64,000 nucleotides of DNA. Origin: Stenotrophomonas tumulicola. Lineage in GTDB: Bacteria > Pseudomonadota > Gammaproteobacteria > Xanthomonadales > Xanthomonadaceae. Under the pieces are notes generated by a model. That model was not told the DNA's origin, ran no database searches, and saw only the letters and a program-made list of their open reading frames with translations. The stretch is from positions 1 through 64,000 of the forward strand of contig NZ_JACGXS010000001.1 in the NCBI RefSeq assembly GCF_014117215.1, in the 5' to 3' direction. Made by a program: the position numbers and the translations under genes. Shown here in pieces: positions 37,787 to 47,499 of this stretch (within the stretch, counting starts at the first letter, position 1; every line of letters starts with the position of its first letter).

Positions 37787-38137
37787 GGAGGGGCTGCCGG
37801 CCTTGGCGGGCCTGGCCAAGGGGCGTTGCACGGCCGACGGTGAGCGGGTAGGGTGCCGGGGCCGGGACTGGTGGTGGCTGTGCCCGTGCCCGGCCCAGCG
37901 CAGGAAAGTGCGCAATATCGCGGCAACTGCGACGCTGCGACAACGTGTCGCAGGCCAAAAACGCCGGAAACTGCGTCAGATCAATGTCAATGCCTTTCTT
38001 AAATGGTCGGTGACGGCCTAAAATTGGAAGGCTGACTCCTCCCCCGTATTCCCAACCTGTCCCACAAGACCGGTCGGGCCGGCTTTTGGCCGGACAGGGC
38101 AGGGCGGGGCGGCATTCCCTCGCAATTGGATCGACCG
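37787..38137 (+). promoter_or_regulatory. 351-base upstream region of cyoABCD
   Basis: No gene is seen. A hairpin CCTTGGC/GCCAAGG (37801-37821) follows the ldhA stop but lacks a T run, so termination there is doubtful. A -10-like TAAAAT at 38019-38024 lies 114 bases before cyoA with only a weak -35 (TTCTTA, 37997). It probably contains the oxidase promoter. Confidence 0.4.
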
Positions 38138-39202
38138 ATGATTCCGTTGAAAACCCTTGGACGCTATTTGCGTCCGGGCCTGCTGTTGGCACTGGCGGTG
38201 TTCCTCACCGGCTGCAACACGGCCATCCTGAATCCGAAGGGCCAGATCGGCCACGACGAGAAAACGCTGCTGATCACGGCTGTCGTGCTCATGCTGCTGG
38301 TGGTCATTCCAGTGATCGTGATGACCTTGGCCTTCGCGTGGAAGTACCGCGCGTCCAACACCAAGGCCCGTTACGAACCGAACTGGTCGCATTCCACTGC
38401 GATCGAAGTCGTCGTCTGGTCGATCCCCTGCATGATCGTGCTGGTGCTGGCCGTGCTGACCTGGCGGTCCTCGCACGCGCTGGACCCCTACAAGCCGATT
38501 GAATCGGATGTGCCGCCGGTCACCATCGAGGCCATCTCGCTGGACTGGAAGTGGCTGTTCATCTATCCGGAAGAGAAGATCGCCACGGTCAACGAGATCA
38601 AGTTCCCGGTGAACACCCCGCTGAACTTCAAGCTGACCTCCGACACGGTGATGAATGCGTTCTTCATCCCGCACCTGGGCAGCATGATCTACTCGATGGC
38701 CGCGATGGAGACCAAGCTCCATCTGATCGCCAACGAGACCGGTGAATTCCCGGGCATGTCCTCGCATTACAGCGGCGCGGGCTTCGCCAAGATGCATTTC
38801 ACCGCCTATTCGGTCACCGATGCGGAATACCGCCAGTGGCTGGACCAGGTGCGTGCCGGCCAGGACAGCCTGGACAAGGCCTCGTTCAACGCGCTGGGTG
38901 CGGACCGCAATGCCGATTGGCATCCGGTGACCTACTACGGCCAGGTCGAGGAAGGCCTGTTCGACTGGGTCGTCGCCAAGCACATGGGCAACAACCAGCA
39001 CTACGGTATGAAGCATGCGCACACCGCGCCGGCCGATGCCGGGGACGCCGGTGCGCACGACGCGCATGGCAGCCACGCTGGCCATGATGCGCATGAGGGC
39101 CACGACGCTGCGGCGCCGGGCGAGCATGCCGGACACGCCGAACACACTGCAGACGAGCACGCCGCCGGCACCCATGCCGGTCACGCGGGCTCGGGAGAAT
39201 GA
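38138..39202 (+). CDS. cyoA: Cytochrome bo-type ubiquinol oxidase subunit II
   Basis: A 354-residue membrane-anchored subunit of the proton-pumping quinol oxidase. Lipobox VFLTGC gives lipidated Cys26, two transmembrane helices follow (about residues 45-67 and 88-110), then the cupredoxin domain without CuA ligands, as in bo-type enzymes. An unusual C-terminal tail (residues 293-354) contains 14 His, largely as GH, AH and EH steps. I use ATG 38138; a TTG lies four codons upstream. First gene of cyoABCD, with ATGA overlap to cyoB. Confidence 0.93.
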   Translation: MIPLKTLGRYLRPGLLLALAVFLTGCNTAILNPKGQIGHDEKTLLITAVVLMLLVVIPVIVMTLAFAWKYRASNTKARYEPNWSHSTAIEVVVWSIPCMIVLVLAVLTWRSSHALDPYKPIESDVPPVTIEAISLDWKWLFIYPEEKIATVNEIKFPVNTPLNFKLTSDTVMNAFFIPHLGSMIYSMAAMETKLHLIANETGEFPGMSSHYSGAGFAKMHFTAYSVTDAEYRQWLDQVRAGQDSLDKASFNALGADRNADWHPVTYYGQVEEGLFDWVVAKHMGNNQHYGMKHAHTAPADAGDAGAHDAHGSHAGHDAHEGHDAAAPGEHAGHAEHTADEHAAGTHAGHAGSGE

Positions 39203-41202
39203 ACATGTTGGGAAAACTCTCGTTTGAGTCGCTCCCCCACGACCCGATCGTCCTTTCGACGCTGATCGGTGCGGTGCTTGGTGGCCTGGCCGTCGTCGGG
39301 CTGGTCACCAAGTTCAAGCTGTGGGGCTATCTGTGGAAGGAGTGGTTCACTTCGGTGGATCACAAGAAGATCGGCGTGATGTACATCATCGTCGCCTTCG
39401 TCATGCTGCTGCGCGGCTTCTCCGACGCCATCATGATGCGTACCCAGCAGGCCATCGCCGTCGGCGGGTCCGAGGGTTACCTGCCGCCGCACCACTACGA
39501 CCAGATCTTCACCGCCCACGGCGTGATCATGATCTTCTTCGTGGCGATGCCGCTGATCACCGGCCTGATGAACCTGGCCGTGCCGCTGCAGATCGGCGCG
39601 CGCGACGTTGCGTTCCCGTTCGTCAACTCGCTCAGCTTCTGGCTGTTCGTGTCCGGTGCGGTGCTGATCATGCTGTCGCTGTGGATCGGTGAGTTCGCCG
39701 CCACCGGCTGGCTGGCGTTCCCCCCCTTGTCGGGCATCGAGTACAGTCCAAGCGTCGGCATGGACTACTACATATGGGGACTACAGGTAGCAGGCCTGGG
39801 CACCACGCTGAGCGGCATCAACTTCTTCATTACCATCCTGAAGATGCGCACGCCCAGCATGAAGCTGATGCAGATGCCGATCTTCACCTGGACGGCGCTG
39901 GTGACCAACGTGCTGATCGTCGCCGCCTTCCCGGTGCTGACCATCACCCTGGTGCTGCTGACCCTGGACCGCTACCTGGGCACGCATTTCTTCACCAATG
40001 ATGGTGGCGGCAACGCCATGCTGTACATCAACCTGATCTGGATCTGGGGCCACCCGGAAGTCTATATCCTGGTCCTGCCGGCGTTCGGCGTGTTCTCCGA
40101 AGTGATCGCCACGTTCTCGCGCAAGGCGCTGTTCGGCTACAAGGGCATGGTCTATGCGACCGGCGCCATCGGCGTGCTGTCGTTCCTGGTGTGGCTGCAC
40201 CACTTCTTCACCATGGGCTCGGGTGCCAACGTCAATGCCTTCTTCGGCATAACGACGATGATCATCTCGATCCCGACCGGCGTGAAGATCTTCAACTGGC
40301 TGTTCACCATGTTCCGCGGCCGCGTGCACTTCACCTCTCCGGTGCTGTGGACCATCGGCTTCATGATCACCTTCGTGATCGGCGGCATGACCGGCGTGAT
40401 GCTGGCCATCCCGGCCATCGACTTCGTGCTGCACAACAGCCTGTTCCTGATCGCCCACTTCCACAACGTCATCATCGGCGGCGTGGTGTTCGGCATGTTC
40501 GCGGGCATCACCTACTGGTGGCCGAAGATGTTCGGCTTCAAGCTCAACGAAGCCTGGGGCAAGGCCGCGTTCTGGTGCTGGTTCATCGGTTTCTACGTGA
40601 CCTTCATGCCGATGTACGTGCTGGGCTTCATGGGCATGACCCGTCGCCTGCAGAGCACCGTCAACCCGGCCTACGAGCCGCTGCTGCTGATCGCGGCCGG
40701 TGGTGCGTTCATCGTCGGCGCCGGCATCCTGTGCCAGATCATCCAGGTGGCCGTCTCCATCCGCGACCGCAAGAAGAATGCCGACCTGACCGGCGACCCG
40801 TGGGATGCCCGCACGCTGGAGTGGGAAACCTCCTCGCCGCCGGCCTTCTACAACTTCGCGACGCTGCCGCAGGTCACCGGCCTGGACGATTTCTGGGAGC
40901 GCAAGCAGAGTGGTGAGGCCTGGCAGAAGCCGGCGAAGTACAGCGACATCCACATGCCGCGCAACACCGGCACGGGCGTTGTCATCGGTGCCTTCAGCAT
41001 GGTGTTTGGCTTTGCGATGATCTGGCACATCTGGTGGATGGCCATCATCGGCCTGGTCGGCATGATCGGCACGTTCATCTACCGCACCTTCGACAAGGAC
41101 GTGGACTATTGGGTCCCGGCCGCCGAGGTGGAGCGCATCGAAAACGAACACCGCAAGCACCTGGAAGCCCAGGGCCTGGTGAAGTCGGAGCTGAAGGCAT
41201 GA
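39199..41202 (+). CDS. cyoB: Cytochrome bo-type ubiquinol oxidase subunit I
   Basis: The 667-residue catalytic subunit of the heme-copper oxidase, with about 15 helices. Conserved ligands are visible: His in [10 protein letters not shown] (low-spin heme), the CuB/Tyr site in [17 protein letters not shown] and WLHHFFTMG, and [17 protein letters not shown] for both hemes. This is the type A (K and D channel) heme-copper oxidase arrangement. It overlaps cyoA and cyoC by four bases each. Confidence 0.97.
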   Translation: MNMLGKLSFESLPHDPIVLSTLIGAVLGGLAVVGLVTKFKLWGYLWKEWFTSVDHKKIGVMYIIVAFVMLLRGFSDAIMMRTQQAIAVGGSEGYLPPHHYDQIFTAHGVIMIFFVAMPLITGLMNLAVPLQIGARDVAFPFVNSLSFWLFVSGAVLIMLSLWIGEFAATGWLAFPPLSGIEYSPSVGMDYYIWGLQVAGLGTTLSGINFFITILKMRTPSMKLMQMPIFTWTALVTNVLIVAAFPVLTITLVLLTLDRYLGTHFFTNDGGGNAMLYINLIWIWGHPEVYILVLPAFGVFSEVIATFSRKALFGYKGMVYATGAIGVLSFLVWLHHFFTMGSGANVNAFFGITTMIISIPTGVKIFNWLFTMFRGRVHFTSPVLWTIGFMITFVIGGMTGVMLAIPAIDFVLHNSLFLIAHFHNVIIGGVVFGMFAGITYWWPKMFGFKLNEAWGKAAFWCWFIGFYVTFMPMYVLGFMGMTRRLQSTVNPAYEPLLLIAAGGAFIVGAGILCQIIQVAVSIRDRKKNADLTGDPWDARTLEWETSSPPAFYNFATLPQVTGLDDFWERKQSGEAWQKPAKYSDIHMPRNTGTGVVIGAFSMVFGFAMIWHIWWMAIIGLVGMIGTFIYRTFDKDVDYWVPAAEVERIENEHRKHLEAQGLVKSELKA

Positions 41203-41837
41203 GCACCCATACCGCTACCGTGAACCACGGGCACGCCGCGCAAGCGGCGGCCCATGGCCATGACGACCACGAGCACCACGACACCGGCGGCAACACCGTC
41301 TTCGGTTTCTGGGTGTACCTGATGAGCGATTGCCTCATCTTCGCCTCGCTGTTCGCCACCTACGTGGTGCTGGCAGGCGGCACCGATGGTGGCCCCGGCC
41401 CGAAGGACCTGTTCGAACTGTCCTTCGTGGCATGGGAAACCGCGTTGCTGCTGACCTCCTCGCTGACCTTCGGCCTGGGCATGATCGCCATGCACAAGAG
41501 CAAGGTTGGCCAGATGTACCTGTGGCTGGGCATCACCTGGCTGCTGGGCTTCGGCTTCATGTGCATGGAAGTCTGGGAGTTCAACCACCTGATCCACCAG
41601 GGTTATGGTCCGGACCGCAGTGCCTTCCTGTCGGCGTTCTTCGCCCTGGTCGGTACCCACGGCCTGCACGTCAGCGCCGGCCTGCTGTGGCTGCTGGTGA
41701 TGTTCATCCAGGTCAAGCAGAACGGCCTGACCGCCACCAACAAGACGCGTCTGGCGTGCCTGAGCCTGTTCTGGCACTTCCTGGACCTGATCTGGATCGG
41801 CGTGTTCTCCGTCGTCTACCTCAATGGAGCGCTGTAA
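41199..41837 (+). CDS. cyoC: Cytochrome bo-type ubiquinol oxidase subunit III
   Basis: A 212-residue subunit with five hydrophobic helices ([20 protein letters not shown] is the first). The N-terminal 30 residues carry eight His (GHDDHEHH) and are expected in the cytoplasm. ATGA overlap with cyoB; TAATG junction with cyoD. Confidence 0.95.
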   Translation: MSTHTATVNHGHAAQAAAHGHDDHEHHDTGGNTVFGFWVYLMSDCLIFASLFATYVVLAGGTDGGPGPKDLFELSFVAWETALLLTSSLTFGLGMIAMHKSKVGQMYLWLGITWLLGFGFMCMEVWEFNHLIHQGYGPDRSAFLSAFFALVGTHGLHVSAGLLWLLVMFIQVKQNGLTATNKTRLACLSLFWHFLDLIWIGVFSVVYLNGAL

Positions 41838-42175
41838 TGGCACATGACAACGCACACGACCACGGCGCCGGCGGCGAGAGCCACGGCAACGTCAAGTCGT
41901 ACCTGATCGGCTTCGTGCTGGCGGTGATCCTGACCGTCATTCCGTTCTGGATGGTGATGTCGGGCGATTTCTCGCGCACCGTCAGCGGCGTGGTGATCGC
42001 GGTGAGCGCGGTCCTGCAGATGCTGGTCCACCTGGTGTTCTTCCTGCACCTGGACCGTTCTTCGGAAAGCCGCTGGAACGTCAACGCTGCGGTGTTCACC
42101 GTGGTGGTGATCGGCATCATCGTCGCCGGCACCCTGTGGGTGATGCACAACATGAACGTGCACATGATGCACTGA
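41837..42175 (+). CDS. cyoD: Cytochrome bo-type ubiquinol oxidase subunit IV
   Basis: A 112-residue protein with three helices, including YLIGFVLAVILTVIPFWMV and MLVHLVFFLHLD, as in CyoD, which supports assembly of the copper site in subunit I. The N-terminus again contains several His (H3, H7, H9, H16). It ends the operon; no cyoE heme O synthase gene follows in this window. Confidence 0.95.
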   Translation: MAHDNAHDHGAGGESHGNVKSYLIGFVLAVILTVIPFWMVMSGDFSRTVSGVVIAVSAVLQMLVHLVFFLHLDRSSESRWNVNAAVFTVVVIGIIVAGTLWVMHNMNVHMMH

Positions 42176-42201
42176 CGTCGTTGCGACGTTGCCTGCACTG
42201 C

Positions 42202-42233
42202 AGAAAGGCCACCCCCGGGGTGGCCTTTCTGTT
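42202..42233 (+). terminator. Terminator of cyoABCD
   Basis: AGAAAGGCCACCCC (42202-42215) pairs with GGGGTGGCCTTTCT (42217-42230), followed by GTTT. A 14-bp near-uninterrupted stem 26 bases past the cyoD stop. Confidence 0.9.
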
Positions 42234-42297
42234 TGGGTCGCAGCGGCTGCGACCGGCCTCGGCTATGCTCGCCATCCAACGTGTACACAGGATCGAC

Positions 42298-43680
42298 ATG
42301 GCCAAGAGCCGCACCGCCTACGTCTGCAACGAATGCGGCGCCGAGTACAGCAAGTGGCAGGGGCAATGCACCGAGTGCAATGCCTGGAACACGCTGTCGC
42401 AGATCGTGCTGGAAAGCGCCACCGCTGCCAGCGCGCCGGCCGCGCGGCGCGGTGGTTGGGCCGGCAAGGTCGATCCGCCCAAGGTCACCGCGCTGAAGGA
42501 CGTGGCACAGACCGACCATGTGCGGGTGACGACCCGCATCGGAGAGTTCGACCGCGTGCTGGGCGGTGGCCTGGTCGAAGGCGCGGTGGTGCTGGTGGGT
42601 GGCGATCCCGGTATCGGCAAGTCGACCCTGTTGCTGCAGGCGGTGGCGCTGATGGCGGCTGAACTGCCGGTGCTGTACGTCACCGGCGAAGAGTCGTTGG
42701 CCCAGGTGGCGGGCCGCGCGCACCGGCTGGAGCTGCCGCTGGAAGGGGTCAACGCGCTGGCCGAAACCTGCGTGGAAACCATCCTGCAGCACGCCGGCAA
42801 GGCCAAGCCACGGCTGATCGTGGCCGATTCGGTGCAGACGCTGTGGACCGAATCGTTGACTGCCGCACCGGGTTCGGTCAGCCAGGTGCGCGAAAGCGCG
42901 GCGCGGCTGGTGCGCTTCGCCAAGGAAACCGGCACGGCGGTGTTCCTGGTCGGGCATGTCACCAAGGAGGGCGGCATCGCCGGTCCGCGCGTGCTGGAGC
43001 ACATGGTGGATGCGGTGTTGTATTTCGAAGGCGAAAGCGGCAGCCGGTTCCGCCTGTTGCGCGCGTTCAAGAACCGCTTCGGCGCGGTCAACGAGCTGGG
43101 CGTGTTCGCGATGGGCGACAAGGGGCTGAAAGAGGTCTCCAACCCGTCGGCGATCTTCCTGTCCGGTGGCAGCACGCGCCAGCCGGGTTCATGCGTGATG
43201 GTTACCCGTGAAGGCACCCGGCCGTTGCTGGTGGAAGTGCAGGCGCTGGTGGATTCCTCGCCGTTGTCCAACCCGCGGCGGGTCGCGGTGGGACTGGAGC
43301 AGAACCGGCTGGCGATGCTGCTGGCGGTACTGCATCGCCATGGTGGTGTGGTGGTGGGCGATCAGGACGTGTTCGTCAACGTGGTCGGAGGCATCCGCGT
43401 GCAGGAAACTGCGGCGGACCTGCCGGTGCTGCTGGCGGTGCTGTCTTCACTGCAGGACCGCGCGCTGGCGGAGAAGACCATTGCCTTCGGCGAGGTCGGC
43501 CTGTCCGGCGAGATCCGCCCGGTGCCCAATGGCGAAGACCGCCTGCGCGAAGCGGCGACGCACGGTTTCAAGCGCGCCATCGTGCCCAAGGCCAACGCCC
43601 CCAAGGGCGGGACGGTGAAGGGCATGGAAGTGATTGCCGTGGAGCGCCTGTCCGAAGCCCTGGAAGCGGCCGGCCGGTAG
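42298..43680 (+). CDS. radA: DNA repair protein RadA
   Basis: A 460-residue RecA-related ATPase that promotes branch migration of recombination intermediates. The N-terminal zinc finger has C10, C13, C24 and C27. Walker A is GDPGIGKST (residues 102-110), and the RadA-specific KNRFG motif occurs in FKNRFGAVNE. The C-terminus is a Lon-protease-like domain (GEVGLSGEIRPV). The TAG stop is the last three bases of a GTAG motif that starts a SMAG repeat (43677). Copies of the radA 3' end recur downstream (see repeat entries). Confidence 0.96.
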   Translation: MAKSRTAYVCNECGAEYSKWQGQCTECNAWNTLSQIVLESATAASAPAARRGGWAGKVDPPKVTALKDVAQTDHVRVTTRIGEFDRVLGGGLVEGAVVLVGGDPGIGKSTLLLQAVALMAAELPVLYVTGEESLAQVAGRAHRLELPLEGVNALAETCVETILQHAGKAKPRLIVADSVQTLWTESLTAAPGSVSQVRESAARLVRFAKETGTAVFLVGHVTKEGGIAGPRVLEHMVDAVLYFEGESGSRFRLLRAFKNRFGAVNELGVFAMGDKGLKEVSNPSAIFLSGGSTRQPGSCVMVTREGTRPLLVEVQALVDSSPLSNPRRVAVGLEQNRLAMLLAVLHRHGGVVVGDQDVFVNVVGGIRVQETAADLPVLLAVLSSLQDRALAEKTIAFGEVGLSGEIRPVPNGEDRLREAATHGFKRAIVPKANAPKGGTVKGMEVIAVERLSEALEAAGR

Positions 43681-44041
43681 AGCGGGGCCATGCCCCGCTG
43701 CCTTTTCTGGTGACGGGCATGGCCCGTCACTACCGGAACAGCGGCCGGCCGGTAGAGCGGGGCCATGCTCCGCTGCTTTTGCTGGTGACGGGCATGGCCC
43801 GTCACTACCGGAACAGCGGCGCCGCATGGTTTCAAGCGCGCCGTCGTGCCCAAGGCCAGGAAGTGATTGCCGTGGGGCGCCTGTCCGAAGCCTTGGAAGC
43901 GGCCGATCGGTAGAGCGGGGCCATGCCCCGCTGCCTTTGCTGGTGACGGGCATGGCCCGTCACTACCGGAACAGCGGCCGGCCGGTAGAGCGGGGCCATG
44001 CCCCGCTGCCTTTGCTGGTGACGGGCATGGCCCGTCACTAC
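43677..44041. repeat. Amplified SMAG array, four inverted pairs
   Basis: Four pairs of facing GTAG palindromes occupy 43677-43733, 43752-43808, 43910-43966 and 43985-44041. Each has an AGCGGGGC/GCCCCGCT arm and a TGACGGGC/GCCCGTCA arm. Spacings are 75, 158 and 75 bases, so two pairs plus a radA-derived segment form a unit duplicated at a period of 233 bases. No gene lies between the radA stop and 44078. Confidence 0.9.
43820..43913 (+). repeat. Duplicated 3' end of radA inside the SMAG array
   Basis: The segment starting TGGTTTCAAGCGCGCC and ending GCGGCCGATCGGTAG repeats the last codons of radA (about 43563-43680) with a few substitutions and a deletion of about 30 bases in the middle (after AAGGCC). 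A second, shorter piece (GTGAAGTGATTGCCGG) occurs at about 44060-44075 as the start of a third copy. This is not a gene but a by-product of local tandem duplication. Confidence 0.8.
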
Positions 44042-44077
44042 CGGAACAGCGGCGCCGCACGGTGAAGTGATTGCCGG

Positions 44078-44875
44078 TCAGCGGGTGGTGTGCCCGAAGA
44101 CCAGTTCGATCACGAACTGGCTGCCGAAGAACGCCAGCAACAGCAGCAGCATCGCGCTGAGCGTCCAGTGCACGGCCTTCAGTCCGCGCCAGCCATAACG
44201 TCGGCGGCCGATCAGCAGCACCCCGAACACGATCCATGACAGCACGCTCAGCACGGTCTTGTGCACCAGCTTCTGGGCCAGCAGGTCGTCCACGAACAGC
44301 ACGCCGGTCACCAGCGTCAACGTCAACAGCGCAAAGCCCACGGTGATCACCCGGAACAGCAGGGCTTCAAGGTCGCCCAGCGGCGGCAGGGCGCGCAGCC
44401 ATGGGCGGAATTCGCGGCGGCGCAACGCGCGTTCCTGCAGCCATTGCATGATCGCCAGCAATGCGGCCACGCTCAGTGTGGCGTAGGACAGCAGCGCCAG
44501 CCAGGCATGGCTGGCCAGCCGCCAGCCCAGTTCCTTGCTGGGTTCGTGGCCATAGCCGTGGTACGCCGCCAGCAGCAGCGCCGCCAACGGAAACACCACC
44601 ACGCCCAGCGCCGCCATGCGCCCGCGCGCGCCCACCAGCGATGTCAGCCCCGCCATGCCCAGGCCGACCAGCGACAGCGCGGCGAAGAAATGCATGTCCG
44701 GACCACCGCTGTTCTGCAGCGCGACCTGCACGTGGTAGCCGGCATGCAGCAGCGCTGCCGGCACGGCGGCCCACAGCCAGCCCTTGCCCGGCCGCGGCGC
44801 CTCGCCGGCGACAGCGCGCACCAGCAGGACCGTGGCGGCCAGGTAGAGCAGGACAGCGATGAGAACGATTGTCAT
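44078..44875 (-). CDS. CcsA/YpjD-like cytochrome c assembly family membrane protein
   Basis: A 265-residue protein with eight or so hydrophobic helices and conserved residues of the CcsA/CcmC-type family, such as HAGYHVQ and the later HKTVLSVLSW. YpjD-like members lack the full cytochrome c lyase context, and no other ccs genes are nearby, so the role is uncertain. ATG 44875 is chosen over 44893. It is divergent from ffh, as in other gammaproteobacteria. Confidence 0.85.
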   Translation of the reverse strand: MTIVLIAVLLYLAATVLLVRAVAGEAPRPGKGWLWAAVPAALLHAGYHVQVALQNSGGPDMHFFAALSLVGLGMAGLTSLVGARGRMAALGVVVFPLAALLLAAYHGYGHEPSKELGWRLASHAWLALLSYATLSVAALLAIMQWLQERALRRREFRPWLRALPPLGDLEALLFRVITVGFALLTLTLVTGVLFVDDLLAQKLVHKTVLSVLSWIVFGVLLIGRRRYGWRGLKAVHWTLSAMLLLLLAFFGSQFVIELVFGHTTR

Positions 44876-44949
44876 CGTGGAAGTTTCGCACACCCCCAGC
44901 GCAGTGGCGACGGTTCAGCGGTCGCATCCGGGCCACTGGGGTGACCGGC

Positions 44950-44955
44950 TATACT
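44950..44955 (+). promoter_or_regulatory. Possible -10 box of ffh
   Basis: TATACT lies 41 bases upstream of the ffh ATG in the divergent gap with the CcsA-like gene. The -35 region is not evident. Confidence 0.35.
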
Positions 44956-44995
44956 GTGTGCCTCATTGTCCCCCGTTCCAGACAGGTTGCATCGC

Positions 44996-46372
44996 ATGTT
45001 CGAGTCCCTGACCCAGCGCCTTTCCGGCACCATCGAGCGCCTGCGCGGCCGTGGCCGCCTGACCGAGGAAAACATCCGCGACGCCACCCGCGAAGTGCGC
45101 ATCGCGCTGCTGGAAGCCGACGTCGCCCTGCCGGTGGTCCAAGCCCTGGTCGAACGCATCAAGGTGCGGGCAGTCGGCCAGGAAGTGCTGAAGTCGCTGA
45201 CCCCCGGCCAGGCGCTGATCAAGGTGGTGCGTGACGAGCTGACCGCGGTGATGGGCGCTGAAGCCAGCGACCTCAACCTCAACGTGCCGGCCCCGGCGAT
45301 CATCCTGATGGCCGGCCTGCAGGGTGCGGGCAAGACCACCACGGTCGGCAAGCTGGCCAAGCACCTAAAGGAAAAGCGCAAGAAGAAGGTGATGGTGGTG
45401 TCGGCCGACGTCTACCGTCCGGCCGCTATCGAGCAGCTGAAGACCCTGGCCGACCAAGTCGGGGTGATGTTCTTCCCGTCCAGCGCCGACCAGAAGCCTG
45501 AAGCCATCGTGCGCGCGGCCATCGACGACGCCCGCCGGTCGTTCGTGGACGTGCTGCTGGTCGATACCGCAGGCCGCCTGGCCATCGACGAAGCGATGAT
45601 GGCCGAGATCAAGGCCCTGCACGCGGCGGTCAACCCGGCTGAAACGCTGTTCGTGGTCGATGCCATGACCGGCCAGGATGCCGCCAACACCGCCAAGGCC
45701 TTCGGCGATGCGCTGCCGTTGACCGGCGTGGTGCTGACCAAGACCGACGGTGATGCCCGTGGCGGTGCCGCGCTGAGCGTGCGCTACATCACCGGCAAGC
45801 CGATCAAGTTCGTCGGTGTCAGCGAAAAGCCTGACGGCCTGGACGTGTTCCACCCGGACCGCATCGCCAGCCGCATCCTGGACATGGGCGATGTGCTGTC
45901 GCTGGTGGAGCAGGTGGAACAGCAGGTCGACAAGGACAAGGCGCAGAAGCTGGCCGAGAAGGTCGCCAAGGGCAAGAAATTCGACCTCAATGACATGCGC
46001 GACCAACTGGAGCAGATGCAGAACATGGGCGGCATCGGCGGGCTGATGGACAAGCTGCCGGGCCTGGGCCAGATTCCCGAGCACCTGAAGCAGCAGGTCA
46101 GCCAGGGCAAGGAAGTGCCGCGCATGATCGCCATCATCAGCTCGATGACCAGGAAGGAACGGCGCAACCCGGGCCTGTTGAACGGTTCGCGCCGCGCGCG
46201 CATCGCCAAGGGCTCGGGTACCCAGCCGGCCGACGTCAACAAGCTGATGAAGCAGTACATGCAGATGGAAAAGATGATGAGCAAGATGGCCGGCGGCGGC
46301 ATGAAGGGCATGATGCGCAGCATGAAAGGCATGATGGGTGCCATGGGCGGTCGCGGCCTGCCGTTCCGCTGA
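44996..46372 (+). CDS. ffh: Signal recognition particle protein Ffh
   Basis: The 458-residue GTPase of the signal recognition particle, which targets nascent membrane proteins to FtsY. The N domain begins MFESLTQRLSGTIERLRG. The G domain shows the P loop GLQGAGKTT (about residues 107-115), DTAGRL and TKTDGDARGG. The C-terminal M domain is rich in Met (MQMEKMMSKMAGGGMKGMMR). ATG 44996 is used; a 30-base in-frame extension is less likely. A SMAG repeat follows. Confidence 0.97.
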   Translation: MFESLTQRLSGTIERLRGRGRLTEENIRDATREVRIALLEADVALPVVQALVERIKVRAVGQEVLKSLTPGQALIKVVRDELTAVMGAEASDLNLNVPAPAIILMAGLQGAGKTTTVGKLAKHLKEKRKKKVMVVSADVYRPAAIEQLKTLADQVGVMFFPSSADQKPEAIVRAAIDDARRSFVDVLLVDTAGRLAIDEAMMAEIKALHAAVNPAETLFVVDAMTGQDAANTAKAFGDALPLTGVVLTKTDGDARGGAALSVRYITGKPIKFVGVSEKPDGLDVFHPDRIASRILDMGDVLSLVEQVEQQVDKDKAQKLAEKVAKGKKFDLNDMRDQLEQMQNMGGIGGLMDKLPGLGQIPEHLKQQVSQGKEVPRMIAIISSMTRKERRNPGLLNGSRRARIAKGSGTQPADVNKLMKQYMQMEKMMSKMAGGGMKGMMRSMKGMMGAMGGRGLPFR

Positions 46373-46386
46373 GTGCCGGTCCCTGA

Positions 46387-46411
46387 TGGCCGGGCATGCC
46401 CCGGCACTACC
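46387..46411 (-). repeat. Single SMAG repeat between ffh and nitronate monooxygenase gene
   Basis: GCCGGG/CCCGGC palindrome (46389-46405) followed by CTAC (46407-46410). It ends a few bases before the ATG at 46417 and could occlude or include the ribosome-binding region (CCCGGAG). Confidence 0.7.
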
Positions 46412-46416
46412 CGGAG

Positions 46417-47499
46417 ATGAGCTGCGTGCGCAATCCTGAAACCGCCTCCCGCGTGGAGGCATTCTGCCAGCGCTTCGGTGTAACGCTTCCGGTCCTGCTG
46501 GCGCCGATGGCCGGTGCGTGCCCGGTGCCACTGTCGGCCGCGCTGGCCAATGCCGGCAGCATGGGCGCAATGGGGGCGGTACTTTCCAGCGCCGCCGATA
46601 TCGGCCACTGGATGGACGCCTTCCGTGCCGCCTCGCATGGCCCGGCCCAGGTGAACCTCTGGCTGCCCGATGCGCCGCCGCCGCGTGATGCCGCCGCTGA
46701 AGCGCGCACCCGCGAATTCCTCGCCAAGTGGGGCCCGGATGTGCCGGCCAGCGCCGGTGATGCCGGACCTGCGGATTTCGAAGCGCAGTTCGCTGCGTTG
46801 CTGGCAGCACGCCCTGCGGTCGCCTCCACCATCATGGGGGTGTTCGGCCAGCACCACGTGCAGCAGTTGAAGGACGCCGGGATCGCCTGGTTCGCCTGTG
46901 CCACCACCCTTGCAGAAGCGCGTGCGGCCCAGGATGCGGGCGCCGATGCGGTGGTGGCACAGGGATTCGAGGCCGGCGGACATCGGGGTGCCTTTGATCC
47001 GGCGCGGGCCGAACAGCAACTGGTCGGGCTGTTCTCGCTGTTGCCGCGGCTGGTGGACCATCTGCAGGTTCCGGTGATCGCGGCGGGTGGTATCGCCGAT
47101 GGGCGCGGCATTGCCGCGGCGCTTACCCTGGGTGCCAGCGCGGTGCAGGTCGGTACCGGCTTCCTGCGCACGCCCGAGGCCGCGCTGCCGGCCGCCTGGG
47201 CCGGGGCGTTGGCCACGGCCGAACCCGAAGACACCTGGCCGACCCGGGCGTTCAGTGGACGCCTCGGGCGTGGATTGGCGACGCCTTACCTGCGTGCATC
47301 GGCAGCAGCCGATGCGCCGCCGCCGCGACCGTATCCGGTGCAGCGTGGCCTGACCGCGCCGATGCGCGCGCAGGCCGTGCGCGAAGACAATCTTGCCGCG
47401 ATGCAGGCGTGGGCGGGACAGTCGGCATGGATGGTACCGGCCGCGCCCGCCGCCGGGCTGCTGCAGCGCTGGTGGCAGGACGCCCAGGCGCTGCTGTGA
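46417..47499 (+). CDS. Nitronate monooxygenase/2-nitropropane dioxygenase family flavoprotein
   Basis: A 360-residue TIM-barrel FMN enzyme. Family features are VLLAPMAGACPVPLSAALAN, the catalytic/flavin region QGFEAGGHRGAF, VIAAGGIADGRGIAAALTLG and VQVGTGFLRTPE. Such enzymes oxidise alkyl nitronates such as propionate-3-nitronate. The stop overlaps the following GTG start (GTGA), so the aminotransferase is co-translated. Confidence 0.88.
   Translation: MSCVRNPETASRVEAFCQRFGVTLPVLLAPMAGACPVPLSAALANAGSMGAMGAVLSSAADIGHWMDAFRAASHGPAQVNLWLPDAPPPRDAAAEARTREFLAKWGPDVPASAGDAGPADFEAQFAALLAARPAVASTIMGVFGQHHVQQLKDAGIAWFACATTLAEARAAQDAGADAVVAQGFEAGGHRGAFDPARAEQQLVGLFSLLPRLVDHLQVPVIAAGGIADGRGIAAALTLGASAVQVGTGFLRTPEAALPAAWAGALATAEPEDTWPTRAFSGRLGRGLATPYLRASAAADAPPPRPYPVQRGLTAPMRAQAVREDNLAAMQAWAGQSAWMVPAAPAAGLLQRWWQDAQALL

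Noticed and set aside
37801-37821. Hairpin CCTTGGC/GCCAAGG after ldhA as terminator
   Set aside because: It is followed by GGGCGTTG with no T run on either strand, so it does not meet the usual criteria.
43677-44041. Regular repeated units resembling a CRISPR array
   Set aside because: Units are facing REP palindromes headed by GTAG with spacings of 75 and 158 bases, and the spacer-like segment is radA sequence. No cas genes are present.
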